Assembly: GCF_018131005.1 (NCBI RefSeq)
Contig: NZ_JAFCJK010000001.1
Coordinates: forward strand, 62,001 to 126,000
DNA length: 64,000 bases
Direction: 5' to 3'
Source of the DNA: Bradyrhizobium lablabi
GTDB taxonomy: Bacteria > Pseudomonadota > Alphaproteobacteria > Rhizobiales > Xanthobacteraceae
The position numbers and the translations under genes are program-made. The number at the start of each line of letters is the position of its first letter. Positions within the stretch are counted from its first letter, which is position 1. Under the pieces are notes generated by a model. The model was given only the letters and a program-made list of their open reading frames with translations, was not told where the DNA came from and ran no database searches. This document shows positions 1 to 6,431 of this stretch, piece after piece.

Positions 1-752
1 ACATCGCGGCCTCATCCTTCTCCGGCGCGATCTCGTACTGGCGAAGACGCGCGATCGACCCGGTGCTGGCCATCGTGCTGTTGACGGGCGGCACGATCGG
101 CACCGCGCTTGGCGTGTGGACCTTTACCGTGCTGCGCTCGCTCGGTCAGCTCGACCTGATGATCGCGCTGTCCTACGTCATCCTGCTGACCACCGTGGGC
201 GGGCTGATGTTCTGGGAAGGCTTGCGCGCCATGCTCCGCGTCCGGCGCGGCGGCGCGGTCTCGGTCCGCAAGCCCGGCAGCCATGGCTGGATCCATGGCC
301 TGCCGCTGAAGATGCGTTTCAAGCGCTCCAAGATCTACCTCTCGGTCATTCCCGTCGTCGTGGTCGGCCTCATCATCGGGTTCATTGGAGCGGTCATGGG
401 TATCGGTGGCGGCTTCATCCTGGTGCCGCTGATGATCTATCTGTTGCGGGTGCCGACCTCGACCGTGATCGGCACCTCGATGGTGCTGACCCTCGTCACG
501 ATGGTGTTCGCCACCATGCTGCACGCGGTGACCAATCACCTGGTCGATGCGGTGCTGGCGCTGATCCTGATGATCGGCGGCGTCACCGGCGCCCAGTTCG
601 GCGCGCGCGCGGGCCAGAAGATCCGCGGCGAGCATCTGCGCCTCCTGCTCGGCCTGCTCGTGCTCGCAGTCGGCATCCGCTTTGCGGTCGAGCTGGTGAT
701 CCGGCCCCAGGATCTCTTCAGCATCCGCGAAACCGGCGGAGCCGCGCCATGA
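1..752 (+). CDS. Sulfite exporter TauE/SafE family protein (5' truncated by window edge)
   Basis: Integral inner-membrane protein of the TauE/SafE family, whose members are thought to export sulfite or organosulfonates or to move other small anions. The frame is open from base 3, so the N-terminus lies outside the window; 249 residues are visible. About six hydrophobic segments can be seen. The second-half repeat carries the family's glycine-rich signature GAVMGIGGGFILVPLM (about 370-430). The stop overlaps the next start in ATGA, indicating translational coupling with the TIGR02186 protein, a common pairing in rhizobia. The substrate cannot be read from the sequence. Confidence 0.85.
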   Translation, partial: IAASSFSGAISYWRRRAIDPVLAIVLLTGGTIGTALGVWTFTVLRSLGQLDLMIALSYVILLTTVGGLMFWEGLRAMLRVRRGGAVSVRKPGSHGWIHGLPLKMRFKRSKIYLSVIPVVVVGLIIGFIGAVMGIGGGFILVPLMIYLLRVPTSTVIGTSMVLTLVTMVFATMLHAVTNHLVDAVLALILMIGGVTGAQFGARAGQKIRGEHLRLLLGLLVLAVGIRFAVELVIRPQDLFSIRETGGAAP

Positions 753-1531
753 AGCCGCGCGCCCCGCTCGCCATCGCTGGCCTCTTGGCCACCATGCTTG
801 CGACGACGCCCGTTCATGCCGAGCGGCTGATCGTCTCAGTTTCCAACCACCGCGTCACGGTGACGCCGAATTATTCGGGCGGCGAACTCGTGCTGTTCGG
901 GTCGGTCGAGAAGGACGCCCGGACGCCGCCCAATCGTGACAGTTACGACCTTGTCGTCACCGTCAGCGGGCCGCGCGCCGACATGGTGACGCGGCGCAAG
1001 GAGCGCAAGTTCGGCATTTGGATCAACACCGACTACCGGCAGTTCCTGCAGGTGCCGGGCTATCTCGCGCTGTTCTCGAACCGTCCGTTCGACCAGATCG
1101 CCTCGCCCGAGGTGCAGCGGCGTCAGCAGCTCGGGCTCAACAACGTGCTGCTGATGCAGCGCGTCGGTCCCGACTATGCCGACGTGGTCCCGAACGACGC
1201 GTTCCGCAGCGCCTTCGTGCGGCTGCGCTCCGAGCGCGGGCTCTATCGCGAGGCGACGTCTGCCGTGACCTTCCTGACGCCGACCCTGTTCCGCACCGGC
1301 ATTCCGCTGCCGGCCGATGTGCCGATCGGCACCTACAATGTCGAGATCAAGCTGTTCGCCGACGGCGCCCTGGTGACCAGGACCGACACCGCGTTTGAGA
1401 TCGTCAAGGTCGGCTTCGAACAGTTCGTCGCCACCACCGCGCGGCAGAACGGATTTGTCTACGGCCTCGTCACCGCGGCCATGGCGCTGATGACCGGCTG
1501 GATGGCTTCGATCGTGTTCCGCAAGGATTGA
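749..1531 (+). CDS. TIGR02186 family protein (TauE partner, exported and membrane-anchored)
   Basis: 260-residue protein. The ATG is chosen because it overlaps the upstream stop by 4 bases (ATGA) and is followed at once by a signal peptide ending near VHA-ER. A roughly 200-residue beta-rich region follows, then one C-terminal transmembrane helix (about residues 235-257). The layout suggests a periplasmic domain tethered by its C-terminus. It matches my recollection of TIGR02186, a family of unknown function found beside TauE-like exporters. The coupling suggests a joint role with the exporter, for example as a periplasmic subunit; this is inference. Confidence 0.75.
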   Translation: MKPRAPLAIAGLLATMLATTPVHAERLIVSVSNHRVTVTPNYSGGELVLFGSVEKDARTPPNRDSYDLVVTVSGPRADMVTRRKERKFGIWINTDYRQFLQVPGYLALFSNRPFDQIASPEVQRRQQLGLNNVLLMQRVGPDYADVVPNDAFRSAFVRLRSERGLYREATSAVTFLTPTLFRTGIPLPADVPIGTYNVEIKLFADGALVTRTDTAFEIVKVGFEQFVATTARQNGFVYGLVTAAMALMTGWMASIVFRKD

Positions 1532-1536
1532 CGCAG

Positions 1537-1568
1537 TCCTCATGGTGAGGAGCCGCAAAGCGGTGGCC
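1537..1568. repeat. Half copy of a small palindromic intergenic repeat
   Basis: Directly after the TIGR02186 stop lies the dyad CCTCA-TGG-TGAGG (1538-1550) followed by AGCCGCAAAGCGG. The 17 bases GAGGAGCCGCAAAGCGG (1547-1563) recur exactly at 47052-47068. It sits between convergent genes and could help termination, but no T tract is present. Confidence 0.6.
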
Positions 1569-1573
1569 GTGAC

Positions 1574-2956
1574 TCACAGCAAGAATCCTACCCCCATCGC
1601 GAGCACGCTGACGAGCATTACGCCGGTGGAGAGCCAGCCGAGCCAGTAGAGCGGCCCGCCGATCACGAAGCGGCCCATCACGTCCCGCTGGCGCGCCATG
1701 ACCATCAACAGCACCATGACGGGGACGGCGAGCACGCCGTTGACGACCGCACTCCAGAACAGCGCCGAGATTGGATCGATCGGCGTGAAGTTGAGCCCGA
1801 TCCCGATCGCGCCCGACAGCGCCAGCACCGAATAGAACGCGATCGCCTCCTTTGGCTTGCGCGCGAGTCCGACCGGCCATTGCCGTCCCTCGCCCACCGC
1901 ATAGGCGGTCGCGCCCGCCAGCACCGGAATCGCCAGCAGGCCGGTGCCGATGATGCCGAGTGCGAAGATCACTTCCGCGAACGGGCCGGCGATCGGGCGC
2001 AGCGCCTCGGCCGCCTGCGCCGAAGTTGCAATGTCGGTCTTGCCTGATGCGTGCAGCGTCGCCGCAGCGGTGGTGATGATCGACAGCGCGATCAGGTTCG
2101 AGAACGCCATGCCGACGATAGTGTCGGCGCGGATACGTGAGAATTCCCTGCGCGCGCCGTATTGCTTCTCGATCAGGGGATGCTTGGTGGCATCGACCCG
2201 CTGCTCCTCGGCCTCCTGCGAGGCCTGCCAGAAGAACAGATAGGGCGAGATGGTCGTGCCGAGGATCGCAACGATGGTGGTGAAATAATCCGCGCGCCAG
2301 GCGATGCGGGGAAGCAGCACGCCGGCGAGCGCGTCGCTCCACGACACTTTGGCGAAGGCCAGCGCCGCGACATAGGAGAACAGGCTGAGCGTCAGCCATT
2401 TCAGCACCGCGACGTAGCGCTTGTAGTCCATGAAGATCTGCGCGACCACCGAGGTCACGCCGAACAGCAGCACGTAGAGCAACGCGGGTCCGCCGACCAG
2501 GAGCCTTGCCGCATCCGCCATCGCAGCAAGGTCGGCGGCGATGTTGACGGTGTTGGCAATAAACAGCAGGGTCACAACGACGACCAGGAGCCAGTTCGGA
2601 TAATGCCGGCAGACATTGCCGGAGATGCCGTGTCCGGTGACGCGGCCGACCCGCGCGGAAATCTCCTGGATCGCCGCCATCAGCGGGAAGGTGAGCAGCA
2701 TCGTCCAGCCGATGCCGTAACCGAGCTGCGCACCGGCCTGGCTGTAGGTGCCGATGCCCGACGGATCGTCGTCGGAGGCGCCGGTGATCAGTCCGGGGCC
2801 AAGCGCCTTCAGGGCGCGGCGGAGGCTGAACCGCTCGCGCGGGGCCTTGGCCGCCGGCGCATGACCGTCCTTATCATGGTGCTTCCGCTTGATTTGCCTG
2901 TGCTGCGTCATGACCGGCTCCGGCGCGACAACGAACCGGACATGCGCCGGTTCCAC
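1574..2956 (-). CDS. Nramp-family metal ion transporter (atypical motif subgroup)
   Basis: 460 residues with a basic cytosolic N-terminus and about 11 hydrophobic segments. The first membrane segment carries GLITGASDDDPSGIGTYSQ, the position of the Nramp metal-binding DPGN motif, here DPSG. The segment expected to hold the MPH metal-binding motif reads IPVLAGATAYAVGE instead, so the methionine ligand of classical Mn/Fe transporters is not apparent. This resembles Nramp-related proteins proposed or shown to handle other divalent ions such as Mg, so I leave substrate open and give no mntH symbol. An alternative ATG at 2911 (MTQHRQ) would shorten the disordered N-terminus. Confidence 0.8.
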   Translation of the reverse strand: MEPAHVRFVVAPEPVMTQHRQIKRKHHDKDGHAPAAKAPRERFSLRRALKALGPGLITGASDDDPSGIGTYSQAGAQLGYGIGWTMLLTFPLMAAIQEISARVGRVTGHGISGNVCRHYPNWLLVVVVTLLFIANTVNIAADLAAMADAARLLVGGPALLYVLLFGVTSVVAQIFMDYKRYVAVLKWLTLSLFSYVAALAFAKVSWSDALAGVLLPRIAWRADYFTTIVAILGTTISPYLFFWQASQEAEEQRVDATKHPLIEKQYGARREFSRIRADTIVGMAFSNLIALSIITTAAATLHASGKTDIATSAQAAEALRPIAGPFAEVIFALGIIGTGLLAIPVLAGATAYAVGEGRQWPVGLARKPKEAIAFYSVLALSGAIGIGLNFTPIDPISALFWSAVVNGVLAVPVMVLLMVMARQRDVMGRFVIGGPLYWLGWLSTGVMLVSVLAMGVGFLL

Positions 2957-2990
2957 CGATGAAACCGCTCACTCCTCTCAATCCGCGAGG

Positions 2991-3770
2991 TCAGGCACCT
3001 GATGATGGCTCGATCTCAGTCGCAACGCCCGGCTCGAGAATGCGCAGCCGCCGGCCGAAGCCGAGCGTGTCGAAGGATGCGCGGAGATCCTGGGCGTTCT
3101 GACGGAAATGCGCCCAGCCATCGGTATGAACCGGCAGGATCACGGCGTCCGCAAAGGCCCGCGCGGTCTCGATCGTATCGTTGGTGTCCATCGTGAGGTG
3201 GAACGGCCCGCGGGTCTGCGCGGCGCCCGCGAACGGCAGCACCACGCCGCATTTGAAGCGGCGCGCGACCTCGGCGACGCCGTCGAACCAGGTGGTGTCG
3301 CCGCTGATATAGATCGGGCGGCTGCCGGATTTGCGCGATTGCACCACGAAGCCGATGACATCCCCGGACAACGGCTCGATCCCGGCCGGCCCGTGCCGCG
3401 CCGGCGTCGCGGTGATGGTGAGGGTGTGCCCGCCCTTCGTGAGCTCGGTCGATTGCCAGGGCATGAACCCTTCGGTCTTGCCGCCGAGCCGCTTTGCGCC
3501 CGCCTCGGTCGTCAAGACGCGCTTCGCCTGGCCGAGGAAATCGCGGCCCGAATGGTCGAGATTGTCCGAATGCTGGTCGTGGCTGAGCAGCACCGCGTCG
3601 ATCTCGCCGACATCGCGCGGGCCAAGCGCGGGTCCGGTCAGCTTCTCCAGCTTCACATGCGGCAATTGATAGTCGCCGGGGCCATCGAAGGTCGGATCGG
3701 TGAGGAGACGGAAACCGTCGATCTCGATCAGCGCCGTGGGCCCGCCGATCAGGGTGATGGTGAGACTCAT
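2991..3770 (-). CDS. MBL-fold metal-dependent hydrolase (UlaG/YhfI-like)
   Basis: 259 residues. Metallo-beta-lactamase superfamily fold: an N-terminal strand with a phospho-ligand-type glycine turn (LIGGPTALIEI), a variant metal motif SHDQHSDN (about residues 69-76; the canonical HxHxDH has Ser in first position), a downstream RHGPAG histidine, SGDTTW with the bridging Asp, and a late histidine in PVHTDGW. The start is the ATG overlapping the EamA stop in ATGA, so the pair is translated from one transcript. The substrate is unknown; relatives act on lactones or phosphodiesters. Confidence 0.8.
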   Translation of the reverse strand: MSLTITLIGGPTALIEIDGFRLLTDPTFDGPGDYQLPHVKLEKLTGPALGPRDVGEIDAVLLSHDQHSDNLDHSGRDFLGQAKRVLTTEAGAKRLGGKTEGFMPWQSTELTKGGHTLTITATPARHGPAGIEPLSGDVIGFVVQSRKSGSRPIYISGDTTWFDGVAEVARRFKCGVVLPFAGAAQTRGPFHLTMDTNDTIETARAFADAVILPVHTDGWAHFRQNAQDLRASFDTLGFGRRLRILEPGVATEIEPSSGA

Positions 3771-4693
3771 GTCGCACTCCTCTTCGCTGCGGCGGCCGCG
3801 GGGTGGGTCACCAGGTAAATGCCGAGCGCCACCGGAACGATCCCGGCGAGGTCGCGAAATTCGACGTGCTCGCCGAGCACGAGGTACGCAAAGAGCATAC
3901 CAAGCGGTGGCATCAGGAAGTGATAGGCGCTGGCGGCGGTTGCGCCACACACTTTCAGGAGATGAAACCACAGCAGATAGGCGAGGATCGAGCCGCCAAG
4001 GACCAGGAACGCAAAGGCGCCTGCGAGCCGCGTGCTCGGCGTGATCTCGCTGACGTCGTTGAGCGTGAAGGCGAAGGGCAGAAGCGCCAGGCCGCCGGCG
4101 ACGTTCTGGATGCCGTTGCCGACCCACAGCGACCCTTTCGGCGCCAGCAGCTTGAACAGGATGGTGCCGCCGACAATCGAGGCCAGCGAGGCCAGCGTGA
4201 ACAGGATGCCGTGCAGGCTGTCCGACCCGACCGAAATCCGGTGCCAGACGATGAAGGCAACCCCGGTGATGCCGAGCACCAGCCCGGCGGCCTTCCGCCA
4301 GGTCATGGCTTCGCCAAGCACAACCGCCGCCAGCATCGCCGTGAAGACAGGATTGGCCGACACGATCAGGCCGCCGAGGCCGGCCGATACCGTCCTCAGG
4401 CCGGTATAGCCGAGGCCGAGATAGAGGGCGTTGTTGGCGACGCCGAGCACGGCGAAGACGGCGATGTCGCGCCAGGACATCTGCCAGTCCTCGCCGCGGA
4501 GCGCCGCGATGCCGAGGATCAGGATGCCGGCGAGCGAGAACCGCGCGGTGAGCAGGAGCAATGGCGGGCAATCGGTGACACCGATCTTGCCGGCGACGAA
4601 GGCGTAGCTCCAGAGCAGGCAGAACAGCGCGATCAGCAACGGAAGCGTGTTGAAGCGGGTGCGGGGAAGCGCAAGCGCGGAGGCGCGGGACAT
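3767..4693 (-). CDS. EamA/DMT family transporter
   Basis: 308 residues with about ten predicted transmembrane helices in two EamA repeats (RhaT/YdcZ-type drug/metabolite transporter superfamily). The N-terminal repeat begins LIALFCLLWSYAFVAGKIG and the second begins around residue 150. Such proteins usually export amino acids, purines or drugs. The gene is divergent from a LysR regulator 107 bases away and overlaps the downstream MBL hydrolase by 4 bases. The regulator probably controls this two-gene operon (inference from arrangement and the dyad between them). Confidence 0.85.
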   Translation of the reverse strand: MSRASALALPRTRFNTLPLLIALFCLLWSYAFVAGKIGVTDCPPLLLLTARFSLAGILILGIAALRGEDWQMSWRDIAVFAVLGVANNALYLGLGYTGLRTVSAGLGGLIVSANPVFTAMLAAVVLGEAMTWRKAAGLVLGITGVAFIVWHRISVGSDSLHGILFTLASLASIVGGTILFKLLAPKGSLWVGNGIQNVAGGLALLPFAFTLNDVSEITPSTRLAGAFAFLVLGGSILAYLLWFHLLKVCGATAASAYHFLMPPLGMLFAYLVLGEHVEFRDLAGIVPVALGIYLVTHPAAAAAKRSAT

Positions 4694-4746
4694 CGGACTT
4701 CTCCTGGGGGTTTCCTTCGCTTCTGATCTAGGCGCGCGGCTTGATA

Positions 4747-4789
4747 TTTGGAAATTAAATGATAGACTGACATTCAGTTGATTTTCAAA
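4747..4789. promoter_or_regulatory. AT-rich dyad between EamA operon and LysR gene (putative LysR operator)
   Basis: In this unusually AT-rich patch the outer arms TTTGGAAAT (4747-4755) and ATTTTCAAA (4781-4789) form an imperfect inverted repeat around an inner CTGA-CAT-TCAG dyad. LysR-type regulators commonly bind such sites between divergent genes. No -10/-35 pair was assigned. Confidence 0.45.
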
Positions 4790-4800
4790 TGGAGGCTGCG

Positions 4801-5664
4801 ATGCTCGATCTGGAGCTGTTGCGCAGTTTCGTCTCGGTGGTCGATGCCGGCGGCTTCACCCGCGCCGGCGAGCGCGTCCATCGCACGCAATCGACGGTGA
4901 GCCAGCAGATCAAGCGGCTGGAAGAGGACGTCGGCCAGCCGCTATTGATCCGCAGCGGCAAGGACGTGACCCCAACCGAAGCCGGCGAGCGCCTGCTGTC
5001 CTATGCGCGACGCCTGCTGTCGCTCGCGGAAGAGGCACGCGACGTGCTTTCGCGACCGGACAATGAAGGCGCGATCCGGCTTGGGGTTCCCGAAGATTTC
5101 GCGGCCTATCGTCTCGCGAAACTGCTCGCCGCCTTCTCGCGATCGCACCCCAGGCTTCGTCTCGACATTCGCGCCGACCAGAGCGCGCATCTCAAGCGCG
5201 AGCTCGAGCGGGGCGAGCTTGATCTTGCACTGTTCAAGCGCGCGGCCGGCGAGAAAGGCGGCATCGCGGCGTGGCCCGAGCGCGTTCACTGGGTGACCAG
5301 CAAGGGCCATCCGCGAGACACCTCGACCGGTTCGGTGCCGCTGATCGGCTTTCCCTCCGGCTGCCTCTACCGTGCAGGCGCGATCCATGCGCTGGAAAGC
5401 GCTGGTCGCACCTGGCATATGGCGTACACGTCGTCCAATCTCGCCGGCATTCAGGCCGCGATCGCGGCCGGCATGGGTCTGAGCATCTTGTCGGAGATGG
5501 CGATCCAGGCCGATCATCGCGTGCTCACGGCGAAAGACGGATTTGCGCCGATTGACCGCACCGAAGTCGCCCTCGTCGCGGCTCCCGATGCGAGCCCGGC
5601 CACGCTGCGGCTTGCGGACCGGCTCGCGGATTTTTGCGAAACCGTGCAGGCGAAGGCGGCGTGA
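4801..5664 (+). CDS. LysR family transcriptional regulator
   Basis: 287 residues. N-terminal winged helix-turn-helix (MLDLELLRSFVSVVDAGGFT, then the RTQSTVSQQIKRLEE recognition helix), followed by a periplasmic-binding-protein-like effector domain (about 90-285). I start at 4801 because GGAGG (4791-4795) lies five bases upstream; an in-frame ATG at 4789 precedes that Shine-Dalgarno sequence and is less likely. Divergent from the EamA-MBL operon, which it probably regulates. The effector is unknown. Confidence 0.9.
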   Translation: MLDLELLRSFVSVVDAGGFTRAGERVHRTQSTVSQQIKRLEEDVGQPLLIRSGKDVTPTEAGERLLSYARRLLSLAEEARDVLSRPDNEGAIRLGVPEDFAAYRLAKLLAAFSRSHPRLRLDIRADQSAHLKRELERGELDLALFKRAAGEKGGIAAWPERVHWVTSKGHPRDTSTGSVPLIGFPSGCLYRAGAIHALESAGRTWHMAYTSSNLAGIQAAIAAGMGLSILSEMAIQADHRVLTAKDGFAPIDRTEVALVAAPDASPATLRLADRLADFCETVQAKAA

Positions 5665-5705
5665 GAAGTCGCGCCGTGTCGCCTCTTTGTGTCGAGGGCT
5701 ATGGC

Positions 5706-6416
5706 CTAACAACACCTCGACGCAACGAAGGCGTGGACGCGATCGTTGCCGAGCACATGGGCCGTGAAGCCCGGTGATCCGAAGATCCTTGCGAACGCAA
5801 CGTCGCGGATGCTCAGGCCGCCGGTGTAGGCGCCGAAGGCCGGCATGACCGCGCGTTCGCCGTCGCTCGCGAAACAGCGGCGCTCGATCGCCCGGCCGCG
5901 GGTGGGCACGCGCGCCTTGGGATGCAGATGGCCGGCGATCTCACCGCTCGCACCAGTCGGCTCATGGCGGAACAGGATCGGGCCGATTGCGACTTCGGTC
6001 GCGACCACGCCGCCGAGATCGGACGGCAGCGCCGGATCGTGATTGCCCGAGACCCAGATCCAGTTGCGCCGCGCTTGCAGCGCGGCCAGCGCCTCGCGGT
6101 CGGGCGCGGACAATCGCGCATGAGCGGTTCGGTCGTGAAAGCTGTCGCCGAGCGCGATCACCCGGCGCGGATCGTGCCGCGCGATCACGGCGGCAAGGCG
6201 GCTCAGCGTTGCGACCGTGTCATAGGGCGGCAGCAGCACGCCGCGCGCGGCATAGCTCGAGCCCTTTTCAAGATGCAGGTCGGACACGACGAGCAGGCTC
6301 TGCTCTTGCCAGAACAGGGCGCCGGAGAAATCGGCAATGAAGCCGACGTCGGCGACCGTGACCCTCGAAACGCGCATGCCGTTCTCGTCTCCCGAAGCCT
6401 GCGCGCTTGCCGTCAC
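5706..6416 (-). CDS. pdeM: Ligase-associated DNA damage response endonuclease PdeM
   Basis: 236 residues from a GTG start (an ATG at 6377 would give 223). Calcineurin-type metallophosphoesterase: the motifs SDLHLEKGSSYA, GDSFHD, SGNHD and a late GHLHPKA supply the two-metal site. PdeM belongs to the four-gene ligase-associated DNA repair set with Lhr-type helicase, MBL exonuclease and ATP-dependent ligase. It lies 15 bases downstream of the helicase on the same strand, so they form an operon, while exonuclease and ligase are about 5 kb away. Family assignment rests on motifs plus this neighbourhood. Confidence 0.87.
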   Translation of the reverse strand: MTASAQASGDENGMRVSRVTVADVGFIADFSGALFWQEQSLLVVSDLHLEKGSSYAARGVLLPPYDTVATLSRLAAVIARHDPRRVIALGDSFHDRTAHARLSAPDREALAALQARRNWIWVSGNHDPALPSDLGGVVATEVAIGPILFRHEPTGASGEIAGHLHPKARVPTRGRAIERRCFASDGERAVMPAFGAYTGGLSIRDVAFARIFGSPGFTAHVLGNDRVHAFVASRCC

Positions 6417-6431
6417 GTCCTGTTCCCAGCG

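Noticed and set aside
116..1531. 471-residue ORF starting inside the TauE gene
   Set aside because: Only the last 260 codons (749-1531) are coding; the upstream part is a shadow frame of the transporter. The ATG at 749 overlaps its stop.
2991..4571. 526-residue fusion-like ORF upstream of the MBL hydrolase
   Set aside because: The N-terminal 260 residues are an Arg-rich shadow of the EamA gene. The real start is the ATGA overlap at 3770.
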